From JAFEDN01 sp963818985 (GTDB lineage Bacteria; Pseudomonadota; Gammaproteobacteria; Coxiellales; Coxiellaceae), in NCBI GenBank assembly GCA_963818985.1, contig CAWFUJ010000001.1, positions 1 to 64,000 of the forward strand: a stretch of DNA of 64,000 bases. Reading direction: 5' to 3'. Made by a program: the position numbers and the translations under genes. Under the pieces are notes generated by a model that saw nothing but the letters and a program-made list of their open reading frames with translations, was not told the DNA's origin and did no database searches. The first letter of the stretch is position 1. Every line of letters begins with the position of its first letter. Below are positions 1 through 8,699 of the stretch, one piece after another.

Positions 1-579
1 ATGCATTGGCTTGAATATCTATCACGATCATTCGCCGGTAGCGAATCACTTCGATATCGAAAATTTGTCGAATCGGCGAATTTGATTGACAACCCACACC
101 CGAAAAGCACTAAAATCATGCTCGCCTAGTAAATATTTGGCGCCCTCATACATTCGCTCTTCATTTAATAATCGATAGTACCAACCTACAGCATTACGTA
201 AAATTCCAGGCCTAATCTCATGATTGTAAATAATATATCTGTAGCGGCGAAGCAGTGCGGAAAAACGCGCATGGAAATTGATCCATACATGCTCAGCCCA
301 AACCACACTGATATCAGCGGGAAGATTGCTGTTGGCACCAAAGACCCAAGCATGATCGTTGCGATTTACCTTGGCGTCAAAGTGAACAATTTGACCAGTG
401 GCATGGACTTCAGCATCAGTCCGGCCAGAACAGGTCACTGCGACTGGATGATTGGCGACGTAGGACAAAGCTTTTTCAACTGTTGCCTGCAAGGTCAATA
501 ATCCATCTTGGTTTTGCCACCCATAATAATGCGTACCTTCATAACGCAAACATAAAGCAATACGTTTAATATTTTCCAT
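1..579 (-). pseudogene. truA: tRNA pseudouridine synthase A, frameshifted and cut by window edge
   Basis: TruA converts U38-U40 of tRNA anticodon stems to pseudouridine. The open frame from 579 down to 46 gives 177 aa matching the first two thirds of TruA (about 265 aa), with the catalytic Asp in GRTDAEVHA and the YLLGEHDFSAFR segment. After SAFR the frame breaks near 97-101: the next frame reads GCQSNSPIRQIFDIEVIR and then IVIDIQANA, the expected TruA continuation, running off the left edge. One missing base explains the break. Normally invariant positions have also drifted: the residue two after the catalytic Asp is Glu instead of Gly, and RFSATARRYRY has become RFSALLRRYRY. It follows a decayed fimV-like gene on the same strand, the usual fimV-truA order. 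Decay is more likely than a sequencing error because substitutions accompany the frameshift. Confidence 0.85.
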
Positions 580-602
580 TACTTAATGTTTTCCATTTTA
601 AA

Positions 603-645
603 CACTCCTCCTGAGGAGGGCGCGTCGGCTCCGCCGAGCGGAGGA
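603..645. repeat. GC-rich palindromic repeat between truA and fimV remnants
   Basis: A short GC-rich block in AT-rich surroundings, containing nested inverted pairs (CTCCTGAGGAG and GGCTCCGCCGAG). The CGGCTCCGCCGAGCG core resembles the ends of the repeats at 7951-8034 and 48650-48740, so it may be a worn member of that family. Confidence 0.45.
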
Positions 646-689
646 GACAAACAGGAAGTATTCTCGCTGTACCAGCGAGATCCCTGAAA

Positions 690-1407
690 TTAATTGATTT
701 TAGCTAACAATACCTTGGCTTCTTGCCGATGTTCTTCATCTATTACCATCACCGATGATTCCATGAGTCTCATTAGCGACCTACTGATCTTCCATAGCAA
801 ATAAGCTCAAGCCAGATCTAATTTAGGTGGAATCGCCTCACTACTGCCCATAAAATTAATATTCACATTAATGATTCTTCTTCTTCCTTGGGTTTAATTG
901 CCTCAGGTGGATTAAGCGTGGCAGCTCGCACGGTCTTAAGAGATTTTTTCTATAAGCAATTAATGTGAGAACAAATAAAATCACCATAAAGGACGCCAGT
1001 CCAGCTAGTAAGTATTGTTGTTTATTAATTTGTTGCTGCAAGTTCCCTAGCCGTTGTTGGAGCTCACTCTGATTATTTTGTAGATCATCAACAAGCTGCG
1101 ATAAGCCTGTGATTTCTTTGGAGAAATTGCTATCAGTTTTGGCTGTCTCAGCCGCCTGATCTGGCACTTTAACCACCGGGGGTTTAGTCACTATGGGGGG
1201 AGCTGGATCTGCATCCTCTCCTTGTTGATAAGAAGCAGCCACCAGAGAGGGATCTTCGATCGTATTAGTGGGATTAACTTGATTAACGGAATTCGCGCTA
1301 TTGACAGAGTTAGGAGAGTTAACCGAGTTAGTGTCGCTCCCGCCCACTGCCAGGGCAATCAAAGGCGCAAATAACAAACTAATCACTAACATTAATATTT
1401 TTTTCAT
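690..1407 (-). pseudogene. fimV: decayed FimV-like inner-membrane protein
   Basis: FimV-family proteins are periplasmic/inner-membrane organisers of polar and type IV pilus machinery. The open part (1407-868) starts at an ATG with GGAG five bases upstream and encodes a signal peptide, an Asn/Ser/Val-rich repeat (NSVNSPNSVNSANSVN), a proline-rich stretch, a coiled coil (LVDDLQNNQSELQQRLGNL) and one membrane helix. Past the helix a neighbouring frame reads a Lys/Glu-rich linker (PKEEEESL), and further down frames at 861-690 read PPKLDLA, stop, AY, then MEDQ and EEHRQEAKVLLAKIN. That is the conserved FimV C-terminal pattern LDLARAY...EGN..QRQEA..LL; the internal TGA fits a CGA-to-TGA change of the usual Arg. 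At least two stops and three frame changes are present. Its place directly before truA supports the identity. The N-terminal LysM region is absent, so the open part could be a separate small membrane protein. Confidence 0.6.
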
Positions 1408-1493
1408 AAAAACTCCTATCAACTGAACTTGGATTTATTTTAACATAGTCATTATACCTATTCCCAGGAAATAAATTATATTGAGATTTGCTT

Positions 1494-3552
1494 ATGAATA
1501 CTGATCAGATTGCAGCCAAACTTAAACATGCCGGATTACATCAACGGCCATCGCAGCTTAAAATGATTAGTGAGGCGCTAATGGCTCTTAACAACAAACA
1601 AATTATATGCCTAGAAGCCCCAACCGGAACTGGTAAAACCATTAGTTATGGAATCGCCAGCCATCTGGCAAAAACCGATCAACAAACGGTTATTATTAGT
1701 ACTGCAACGGTTGCATTACAAGAACAGTTGCAAAATAAAGATATCCCACTACTGGCTAAGATTTTAAATGTTCCAATCCGCAGCGGCCAAGCCAAAGGCA
1801 GGCGACGCTATGTCTGCCATGCACGTTTATTTGATGACAATTTACAGATGGATATTTTTAGCAATGATAGCTATCGGCAAGTACTGCAATCATTGTTAGA
1901 AAAAAAGCTGGGATGGAGATCGAGATACGTTGGAAGCCCCCCTCTCCGATCAGGAATGGTCACAGGTCAGCACCGACTCAATTGGCTGCAGCGGCAAGCT
2001 ATGCGCTTACTTTAATCAGTGCGCCTTTTATCAAGCACGACAAAAGTGGCAACAATGTGATTTTGTTATTACCAACCACAGTTTATTATTGGCCGATCTG
2101 GCATTAGGCGGCGGCATGCTCCTGCCTAAACCGGAAAAATCTATTTATGTTATCGATGAATGCCACCACTTGCCGAGTAAGGCTTTGGATTATTTCGCGC
2201 GCTCGGCTGTAGTCTTGCCATCTGTTGATTGGATCAACCTCTTGAATACGGCAGCTGGCAAAGCAGTACGCAACGAGCAGCTCCCTGAAACACGACAAAA
2301 AATATTACAAGACTTATCATCGAACTTAATCCAAGCTTTGCATGCTTTTAATTTATTTCTACAGCAAAACCAGCACTTGTTCGAAGATACTAACGCTCAG
2401 TATGCTGAGAAAACCTGGCGCTGCCGCGAACCTCAAGCCGCGGTTTTAAACTTGGCGCAGCCAATTTATCTGGCTAGTAAACAATTGTGGAACGAATGCC
2501 AATTATTGTTATCAGAATTAGAAGACCATCTAAAATTAGCGATGAATGATAAAGTCCTTCAACAGAATCTCACTAAATTAATAGCTCAATTTGGGTTTTA
2601 TCAAACACGCCTTGAGAATCTTTATCAGACTTGGGAATTATTCTGTCAAGCAGATGCCGCCAATGAGCCGCCCATAGCCCGCTGGTTTATTCAGCAAGAC
2701 CAGAATTTTACTTGCCATGTAGCGCCGATCAATATAAGCAAATCGTTGAAAGCTTTATTTTGGGATAAATTATCTTTAGGGGCATTATTATGTTCTGCAA
2801 CTATCCGCGCAGTTGGAAGCTTCAGTGATTATCACCGTAAAACAGGTTTGCAAAATCATCCTAAATTAATTGAATTAGCGTTAGATACTTGTTTTGATTA
2901 CAATCGCTCGGTTTTATTTGTGCCGCAAATGCAACATGCACCACAGGGCAGTGAACAAACCCAACATCGTCAGGAAGCCATTCACTTGTTACCGCAATTA
3001 ATCTTGCCAAGGGGCGGCACTTTGGTTTTATTCACCAGTAAGTCTGCCATGGAATTTACTTTTGCGCATATGTCAGTTGAGTTACAAGCGGATATTCTTA
3101 TGCAAGGCACTGTGGCTAAATCGATACTATTAACTCGCCATCAAGATAAAATTCAAAAGCAACAACGTTCGATATTATTCGGCTTAACTTCTTTTGGCGA
3201 AGGCTTAGATTTACCCGATGATCTATGCCAACATGTGATTATTCATAAACTACCATTTGCAGTGCCCACCACTCCGATCGAATTAACTCGTAATGAGTGG
3301 TTAGAAAAAAATAAGCGTAATCCTTTTAATTTAGCAACACTACCGGCAACTTCGGTGCGGCTCGCTCAATATGTTGGGCGATTAATTCGCCAAGAAACTG
3401 ATATGGGCATTGTCACTATTTTAGATAAACGAATGTATAGCAAATCTTACGGGAGTGAATTATTAAAAAATCTACCTCAATTTCAACGAATTTTGAATAG
3501 TCCTGTAAATATCTTGAAAGAACACCCCGCGATCAAGCATTTGTGGCGTTAG
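1494..3552 (+). pseudogene. dinG: DinG-type iron-sulfur DNA helicase with one frameshift
   Basis: DinG is a 5'-3' XPD-like helicase acting on R-loops and D-loops. The first frame (from ATG 1494) has Walker A EAPTGTGKT at about residues 41-49 and the first cluster cysteine (RRRYVCHARLF). The second frame, joining near 1907, carries the other three cluster cysteines with the C-x4-C-x5-C spacing known from DinG, the DECHH Walker B box, and C-terminal motifs TSFGEGLDLP and YVGRLIRQ. The two frames join if one A is removed from the A7 run at 1900-1906, giving about 685 aa, close to family length (about 700). All helicase motifs are intact on both sides, so this may be a fresh mutation, a sequencing indel, or a gene rescued by transcriptional slippage. 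Confidence 0.85.
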
Positions 3553-3573
3553 AAAAAAATGTTAATATAGGCT

Positions 3574-4209
3574 ATGTATAGCGGAATCACCCAAGGCTTA
3601 TTTGTTGTTTCCCGTGTGGAGAAGAAACCGGGGATCATCCATTATGCTGTCGTGTTAAATGAGCATTTAATGGATGGTTTAAAAATTGGTAGTAGCGTGA
3701 ATGTCGACGGCGTCTGCCAAACTGTGGCCGCCATCAATGCCCTTGAAGTCCAGTTCACCGCCATCGATGAAACTTTAAGATGCACCACCCTTAATGAGTT
3801 ATTCGTAGGTAGACTGGTGAGCATTGAACGCAGCATACATTATGGTGATGAAATCGGCGGGCATGAAATCGCCGGTCATATTATTGGCACTGCAGAAATT
3901 CTGCAAATCAATCGGCATGAAAATAATTTGCAACTCACTCTGCGCTGTCCAAGTGAATGGATGAAATATATTTTACCCAAAGGTTTTATCGCGGTAGATG
4001 GCTCAAGCTTGACTGTCGGCGCCTGTCGTTCAGAAGGGCTTTTTGACATTCATCTCATCCCGGAAACCTTGCGTTTAACCAACTTTGGTCATAAACAGAT
4101 TGGTGAACGATTTAATATCGAACTCGACCGCACCACCCAAGTCATTGTAACAACCATTGAGCGTCTTTTTCAGACAATAAGTGGCGAGGGAATCTTGACT
4201 AAGAGCTGA
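3574..4209 (+). CDS. ribE: riboflavin synthase, alpha subunit
   Basis: This enzyme dismutates two molecules of 6,7-dimethyl-8-ribityllumazine to riboflavin and a pyrimidinedione that is recycled. The 211-aa product has the two tandem lumazine-binding barrels of the family: N-terminal MYSGITQG (usually MFTGIVxG) and GVCQT in the first, GHIIGT, then FIAVDGSSLTV and IPETLRLTNF in the second. Length is typical. It lies 21 bases after dinG with only a weak ribosome binding site, far from ribH-ribBA (17.6-19.3 kb) and ribD (26-27 kb), and has no riboswitch, so it is separated from the other rib genes both physically and in control. Confidence 0.93.
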   Translation: MYSGITQGLFVVSRVEKKPGIIHYAVVLNEHLMDGLKIGSSVNVDGVCQTVAAINALEVQFTAIDETLRCTTLNELFVGRLVSIERSIHYGDEIGGHEIAGHIIGTAEILQINRHENNLQLTLRCPSEWMKYILPKGFIAVDGSSLTVGACRSEGLFDIHLIPETLRLTNFGHKQIGERFNIELDRTTQVIVTTIERLFQTISGEGILTKS

Positions 4210-4336
4210 ATTAACCATTGAATTATCTCTCATATCTACCTTAAAATAAATAAAAAATTCATAATAAAAAATAAGAATTCTTTAATAATCTTTATCTATA
4301 CTCAAGTAATTAAAAATTACAATAGATGAGCGAGAT

Positions 4337-4939
4337 ATGAAAAAGAGCAAATGGCCGGTAAAACAAGAATTTCATTTATCACATAGCGGTATTTTAGGTG
4401 CAATGAGAAATGGCCATAAAAGGGTAATTGAGGGAGACGGCGGTTGCGCGGGTATTGCTGGCGTAATTGGCGCCGCTTTTTATCGGGAACAAGATAATGT
4501 TATTGAAGCCTTTCAAAACCAAAATTACGACCTCATCGCCCCCAAAGTAGAAGCTGCTGAAGCGAAACAGCTAGAGGGGGTGCGAGATGGTGAATCTCAA
4601 GAACAAGCTACTTTTCACAGTCTTGGGGTCGATTACGGACAGGAATCATTAGAAGATAAAGATTTTAATAATAAGCAAGTTATTTCAGAATTATCTCACA
4701 AACGATTATCATTTTTAAATTACTCAATGAGTACACCAAGGGGCCCAGAAAGACATATCACTACAGTAGCCAAGGATTCGAAAGGACAATGCCACTATGT
4801 TAATCCTAATGGGGGTGGAATTTTTAAGGGAACGGGTGGCGGTATCGTAGGGCAATGCAAAAGAGTATGGCGGGATGCGCTTAAAGATGTTTCTAAAACA
4901 AAATCTGAAGGCCCCGTGCAGGTCACATATGATAGGTGA
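4337..4939 (+). CDS. putative YopT/AvrPphB-like papain-fold cysteine protease
   Basis: I recognise no close relative, but the 200-aa protein carries what looks like a clan CA triad: Cys37 in GDGGCAGIAG, His140 in GPERHITTVA, and Asn156 in CHYVNPNGGGIF. The H-x15-[D/N]-P-N-x-G-x-F layout is that of peptidase family C58 (YopT, AvrPphB), where the third residue is Asp; Asn there would be papain-like. C58 proteins are effectors that cleave lipidated GTPases or host kinases. There is no signal peptide or membrane helix. The gene stands alone after an AT-rich 127-base leader, between ribE and convergent small genes, which fits a transferred effector. Family assignment is inference from motif spacing only; a bacteriocin-type or other papain-fold enzyme is possible. 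Confidence 0.5.
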   Translation: MKKSKWPVKQEFHLSHSGILGAMRNGHKRVIEGDGGCAGIAGVIGAAFYREQDNVIEAFQNQNYDLIAPKVEAAEAKQLEGVRDGESQEQATFHSLGVDYGQESLEDKDFNNKQVISELSHKRLSFLNYSMSTPRGPERHITTVAKDSKGQCHYVNPNGGGIFKGTGGGIVGQCKRVWRDALKDVSKTKSEGPVQVTYDR

Positions 4940-5013
4940 ACACAAGGCGTCAACTTAAGCTAAAAAAACCAGCGCCGTCATTCCTGTGGGGTTGTCAGTG
5001 GGATGATGAACCT

Positions 5014-5346
5014 CTACTTCTGATCTTTTTCATCGGATTCATTAGGCGCCGAAGTACTTGATTCGGTGTTTGGAGGCGCCACTGGGGGATGACGTAGCGC
5101 TTCTAAATCTTTGTATAAATCATTTAATAAGTGGCTGGCAATGACAAAATCCTTGGCTTGCTGCTCTTGAATCTTACCCATCTGTTCCATCATCAAGCTC
5201 AATTGGGCAATTTTAGTCCCGATGGCATCACTAGGGTCTACCGTAGGAATTTCACTCTCTGGGTTCAGTAATGATTTGATTCCACCAACAATACTGTTTA
5301 AATCAAATTTTTTAGTTAATTCCGACAAATCGGGCTTTTTCGCCAT
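5014..5346 (-). CDS. small hydrophilic protein of unknown function
   Basis: A 110-aa protein with no family I recognise. It begins MAKKPDLSEL, with AGGAG seven bases before the ATG. Residues 40-85 are predicted helical (KIAQLSLMMEQMGKIQEQQ), suggesting a short coiled coil; the tail is Pro/Ser/Glu-rich and likely disordered. No membrane segment and no cysteines. The good ribosome binding site and clean codon use argue that it is real. It is convergent with the protease-like gene at 4337-4939. Confidence 0.65.
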   Translation of the reverse strand: MAKKPDLSELTKKFDLNSIVGGIKSLLNPESEIPTVDPSDAIGTKIAQLSLMMEQMGKIQEQQAKDFVIASHLLNDLYKDLEALRHPPVAPPNTESSTSAPNESDEKDQK

Positions 5347-5597
5347 GGCAGGTACTCCTAAAATAGTGAACTGATAACTTTAAATTATAGCAGATCGGGC
5401 ATGATGTAGGAAATAGACTCCCCTTAGGGTCATCGCGCTTGGTATCCCCTTTTTTGTTTTGACATAGATTTCAATCAGATAATCTAAAATTGACTAAATA
5501 CTTAGAATAATTGCATTTTTTCTCATCATTGGCTCTTCTTTATGAGCTATATTTGATATTGAGAAGGCAATATATAGATGAGCAAGGGGAGCATAAT

Positions 5598-5708
5598 ATG
5601 AAAAAAATTATATTAACACCGAGCAAACCAAACCGGGTAAAGTTATTATCAACTATCTTAGGTATATTAGTGATTGGCGAGATATTAATGCAGATTTTCG
5701 TTCTTTAA
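5598..5708 (+). CDS. 36-aa single-pass membrane peptide
   Basis: The frame is open from 5511, but the ATG at 5598 is the better start: AAGGGGAG lies eight bases upstream. The product is a lysine/arginine-rich head (MKKIILTPSKPNRVK) followed by one hydrophobic helix (LLSTILGILVIGEILMQIFV). A strong intrinsic terminator follows 22 bases after the stop, so this is a complete transcription unit. No function is recognised; single-helix peptides of this kind include regulators of membrane enzymes and type I toxins, but no antisense RNA is evident. Confidence 0.55.
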   Translation: MKKIILTPSKPNRVKLLSTILGILVIGEILMQIFVL

Positions 5709-5730
5709 CCTATCACCAGGTAACTCACCA

Positions 5731-5756
5731 AACTCCCGCCACGTGCGGGAGTTTTT
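5731..5756 (+). terminator. Rho-independent terminator
   Basis: The stem AACTCCCGC / GCGGGAGTT closes over a CACGT-type loop and runs into TTTTT, a standard intrinsic terminator for the 36-aa gene. Confidence 0.85.
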
Positions 5757-5760
5757 ATTT

Positions 5761-5828
5761 GTCATCCCGGAAAATGCGCAGTATTTATCCGGAACCCCGG
5801 ATAAATACTGCGCATTTTCCGGGATGAC
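5761..5828. repeat. long perfect inverted repeat (GTCATCCCGG family)
   Basis: Two 32-base arms, each starting GTCATCCCGGAAAATGCG on its own strand, are exact reverse complements around a four-base AACC loop. It sits between convergent genes, just past a terminator. A shorter relative lies at 46567-46609 between lolD and lolE. A perfect stem of this size implies recent origin or continuing correction. Confidence 0.9.
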
Positions 5829-5832
5829 AAGC

Positions 5833-6111
5833 TCAAAATAACGCATGAATAAGAAAACGACGCAGTTGGGGACTAATCGATTTTAATGCATTTGAACCGC
5901 GAGTGATTTTAGCGATGCTTATTTGCAAATCTTCAGCAATGGCACGTTGAGGCTTGTCAGCTTTCAATAATGCTCTCAATAGTTCAACCCGCATGGCTAA
6001 TTGATCCTGCTCAGCCTTGGTAAACAATAATTCAAATAAAGATTTTAACTCTTGATCGGATCCTGCGTGACGGCAAAGCCTGATAAAATCCTGCCAAGCC
6101 TTTTTTTTCAT
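5833..6111 (-). CDS. trpR: Trp repressor family DNA-binding protein
   Basis: The 92-aa product matches the TrpR family over nearly its full length: an N-terminal helix, the LFTKAEQDQLAMRVELL dimer/hinge region, then a helix-turn-helix around QRAIAEDLQISIAKITRGS, followed by NALK as in TrpR. TrpR binds trp-operon operators when loaded with tryptophan. Its ATG overlaps the recJ stop by four bases, so it is translated with recJ, an unusual partner. No trp genes are in the window, and the ligand could differ. Confidence 0.8.
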   Translation of the reverse strand: MKKKAWQDFIRLCRHAGSDQELKSLFELLFTKAEQDQLAMRVELLRALLKADKPQRAIAEDLQISIAKITRGSNALKSISPQLRRFLIHALF

Positions 6112-7832
6112 GATAAAATTTCCTCAACCACCAATTGCAATTTTTTTCGACCCCGATATTCGTTAATATCCATTCGATAGGCAAAACGAATCGCTTGACA
6201 ATCGTAATTGGGCCATTTATTTAAATCAACATTGAAAGCAATCGCATCCAAATATTGCTCGCTTCCCGGTGCTTGCAGCACCATTTTTAAATGCCGTCGA
6301 CCTACTAAGCGTTGATTAATTAACTTAAACTCACCATCAAATAATGGCTCCGGAAACCCAGGACCCCAGGGGCCACCATAGCGTAGTATTTCCGCAACTT
6401 CAAAAGTAAATTCATCTTCATTTAAAGGTCCATCTGTGTATAGTTTATGACATAATTCATTTTGGCCAACTTCTTCAGCCACTGCTTCCGCAAAAGCTTC
6501 GGTAAACTGCGCATAATCTGCGGCAGCTAAACTAAGGCCAGCAGCCATGGCATGGCCACCAAATTTAGTAATTAGACCTGGATTGCGAATGGCTATCTTT
6601 TCTAATAAATCACGTATATGCAAGCTGGAAATTGATCGCGCTGAACCTTTTAGCGATCCATCTTCACCTTTGGCAAAAGCAATGACCGGCCGGTGAAGTT
6701 TTTCTTTAATGCGTGCCGCAACTAGCCCGACCACACCTTGATGCCAAGTTTCATCATATAAACAAATACCCAGCGGGAGTTTTTTATTAAGATTTAAATT
6801 TTGAACTATATCGAACGCTTCTTGCTGCATTTGTGCTTCTAGGGCGCGACGCTCACAATTTAACTCATCCAATTTTTCTGCCAATTGTTTAGCACTAGCT
6901 GCCGTTTCTGCCAAAAGACAATTGATACCGAGAGACATATCGTCAAGCCGACCAGCCGCGTTTAGTCGAGGACCAAGAACAAATCCTAAGTCCACGGCTT
7001 GCAAGCGTGATGGATGGCGATTAGCTAATTGCAATAATGCCAAAATACCATGATGGGTGGACCCAGAGCGTATTCGCCTCAATCCTTGATGAATTAAAAT
7101 TCGATTATTTTTATCCAATGGTACGACGTCAGCAACCGTTCCTAACGCCACTAAATCTAAATATTGCGCCATGTTGGGCCTAGCTATATTTTTCGAAGTA
7201 AACCATTGCTGATCATCCAAGCGAGCCCGTACCGCCAACATAACATAAAAAATTACTCCAACTCCCGCAATACACTTACTGGCAAATTTATCTTTTGGCT
7301 GATTGGGGTTAACAATTGCTGCCGCGTCGGGCAATACATCTGCCGGCAGGTGATGGTCAGTAATAATGACTTCGATTCCTAACAGTTTAGCTCGCTCCAC
7401 ACCTTCATGACTGGAAATACCATTATCGACAGTGATAATCATTTCGGCTTGTTTGGTTTGTTTAGCTAAATCAACGATACCTGGAGATAAGCCATAACCG
7501 TAAATAAATCTATTTGGCACTAAAAAATCAACGTTTTTAGCGCCCATGGCACGCAACGCCAAAACCGCTAAGGCCGTGCTGGTGGCGCCATCGGTGTCAA
7601 AATCCCCGACAATTAATATGCGCTGATCCGTTTGTACAGCGTGAGCAATGCGCGCAGCCGCCTCAGTAATATGCAGCATGTCCTGATAAGGCAATAAATC
7701 AGGTAATTCTCGGCCAACTTGCTGCAACGAACCCACACCCCTTGCCTGATACAATCTTTGCAACAGTGGGTGCAAATCCTTTAGCTCCCCTGCTGCGCTA
7801 GAAATCTCGCGTCTAACCACGATTCTATTCAT
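6108..7832 (-). CDS. recJ: single-stranded-DNA exonuclease RecJ
   Basis: RecJ degrades single-stranded DNA 5'-3' in RecF-pathway recombination and base excision and mismatch repair. The 574-aa product has the DHH phosphoesterase motifs in order: DFDTDGATSTA (motif I), VDNGISS (motif II) and ITDHHLP with IVNPNQP (motif III), then the DHHA1 region with GVVGLVAARIKEK and GGHAMAAGL. Length is normal. Upstream is a repeat-bearing intergenic region; downstream it overlaps the TrpR-like gene. Confidence 0.96.
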   Translation of the reverse strand: MNRIVVRREISSAAGELKDLHPLLQRLYQARGVGSLQQVGRELPDLLPYQDMLHITEAAARIAHAVQTDQRILIVGDFDTDGATSTALAVLALRAMGAKNVDFLVPNRFIYGYGLSPGIVDLAKQTKQAEMIITVDNGISSHEGVERAKLLGIEVIITDHHLPADVLPDAAAIVNPNQPKDKFASKCIAGVGVIFYVMLAVRARLDDQQWFTSKNIARPNMAQYLDLVALGTVADVVPLDKNNRILIHQGLRRIRSGSTHHGILALLQLANRHPSRLQAVDLGFVLGPRLNAAGRLDDMSLGINCLLAETAASAKQLAEKLDELNCERRALEAQMQQEAFDIVQNLNLNKKLPLGICLYDETWHQGVVGLVAARIKEKLHRPVIAFAKGEDGSLKGSARSISSLHIRDLLEKIAIRNPGLITKFGGHAMAAGLSLAAADYAQFTEAFAEAVAEEVGQNELCHKLYTDGPLNEDEFTFEVAEILRYGGPWGPGFPEPLFDGEFKLINQRLVGRRHLKMVLQAPGSEQYLDAIAFNVDLNKWPNYDCQAIRFAYRMDINEYRGRKKLQLVVEEILS

Positions 7833-7950
7833 AAAAAATCTCCTCCCTTCGTACTAACAATATTCTTAATATTGTCTTAAGCTTTATTTTATATAATACC
7901 CAATTTCTTTATACTGTTAAAGGGCATTCATAAAATATCGAACACAAAAG

Positions 7951-8034
7951 TCTCTACGCCATGGGGAATCGCAAGGGGGAGCAGCGCGAAGCGCTCCCCC
8001 TTCATTGCGAGCATCGGCTTTGCCGAGCGCAGCA
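7951..8034. repeat. GC-rich palindromic repeat, copy 1
   Basis: Contains a GGGGGAGCAGCGCG / CGCTCCCCC palindrome flanked by CCATGGGGAATCGCAA on the left and CATCGGCTTTGCCGAGCGCAG on the right. An inverted near-copy of the whole 80-odd bases lies at 48650-48740. It occupies the divergent recJ/GNAT intergenic region. Confidence 0.8.
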
Positions 8035-8115
8035 TAAAAATAGAAAAATTATTGCTGTACTCAGCAATAATTGGTACATTTTAAGCTAAGAGTTGATAAA
8101 GGAGCTTTGCCAATA

Positions 8116-8699
8116 ATGATCTATGAAGTTTATCAAAAGCCATTTCCGGTGTTAATTATAGATGATCAGTATGTTCTTCGAGAACAATCAGAATCTGACA
8201 CCAAACCTTTTTTTGAATACTACAGTAAAGATCCTGATGTCACCCGTTATATTTTAGCTACCGTACCGACCACTTTAGATGAAGCCAATGCCGAAATTAA
8301 TTATTGTCGAAATTTGTTTTATCATAAGCGTGGAATCTACTGGACCTTAGCCCGCCGCGATAACAATCAAATTATCGGCTCGGTGGGTTTATATATGAAT
8401 AACCATCACCATCGCGCAGAATTATGCTATGACCTTGCCAAAGCTTATTGGCGCCAAGGCATTATGAAAAAGGTCCTGTATAAAGTAATTGATTTTACTT
8501 TTCAAAAATTAGATGTTTACCGGATAGAAGCCCTAACCCTAAAAGAAAATACTGCGTCAATAGGGATTCTAAAAAAAATGGGATTTATTCGTGAGGGACC
8601 TTACAAAAATATCGATACTTTAAAGACGTTCCTCGCGATGTGGAATTGTATGCAACCACCATTGAATTGGTTGAAGCAACCCGTGCTCAAGAAAAATAA
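8116..8699 (+). pseudogene. GNAT N-acetyltransferase (RimJ/RimL type), frameshifted at the 3' end
   Basis: The 5' part encodes a GNAT domain (VLREQSESDTKPFFEYY at the start; acetyl-CoA loop YWRQGIMKKVL; ENTASIGILKKMGFIREG near the end). In the open frame the family ending is lost after GPYKN, near 8608-8612. One frame over, the sequence reads RYFKDVPRDVELYATTIEL and stops at TAA 8697-8699, a normal GNAT C-terminus. A single-base deletion therefore removed the stop and let the frame run into rlmD. The only SD-like GGAG (8101) is rather far from ATG 8116, so an upstream TTG is possible. The substrate is unknown; relatives acetylate protein N-termini or small molecules. Confidence 0.75.

Noticed and set aside
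220..501. Plus-strand gene opposite truA
   Set aside because: It is the antisense shadow of conserved TruA codons.
4210..4336. PmrA box before the protease-like gene
   Set aside because: TTAA tetramers occur, but none with the seven-base spacing.
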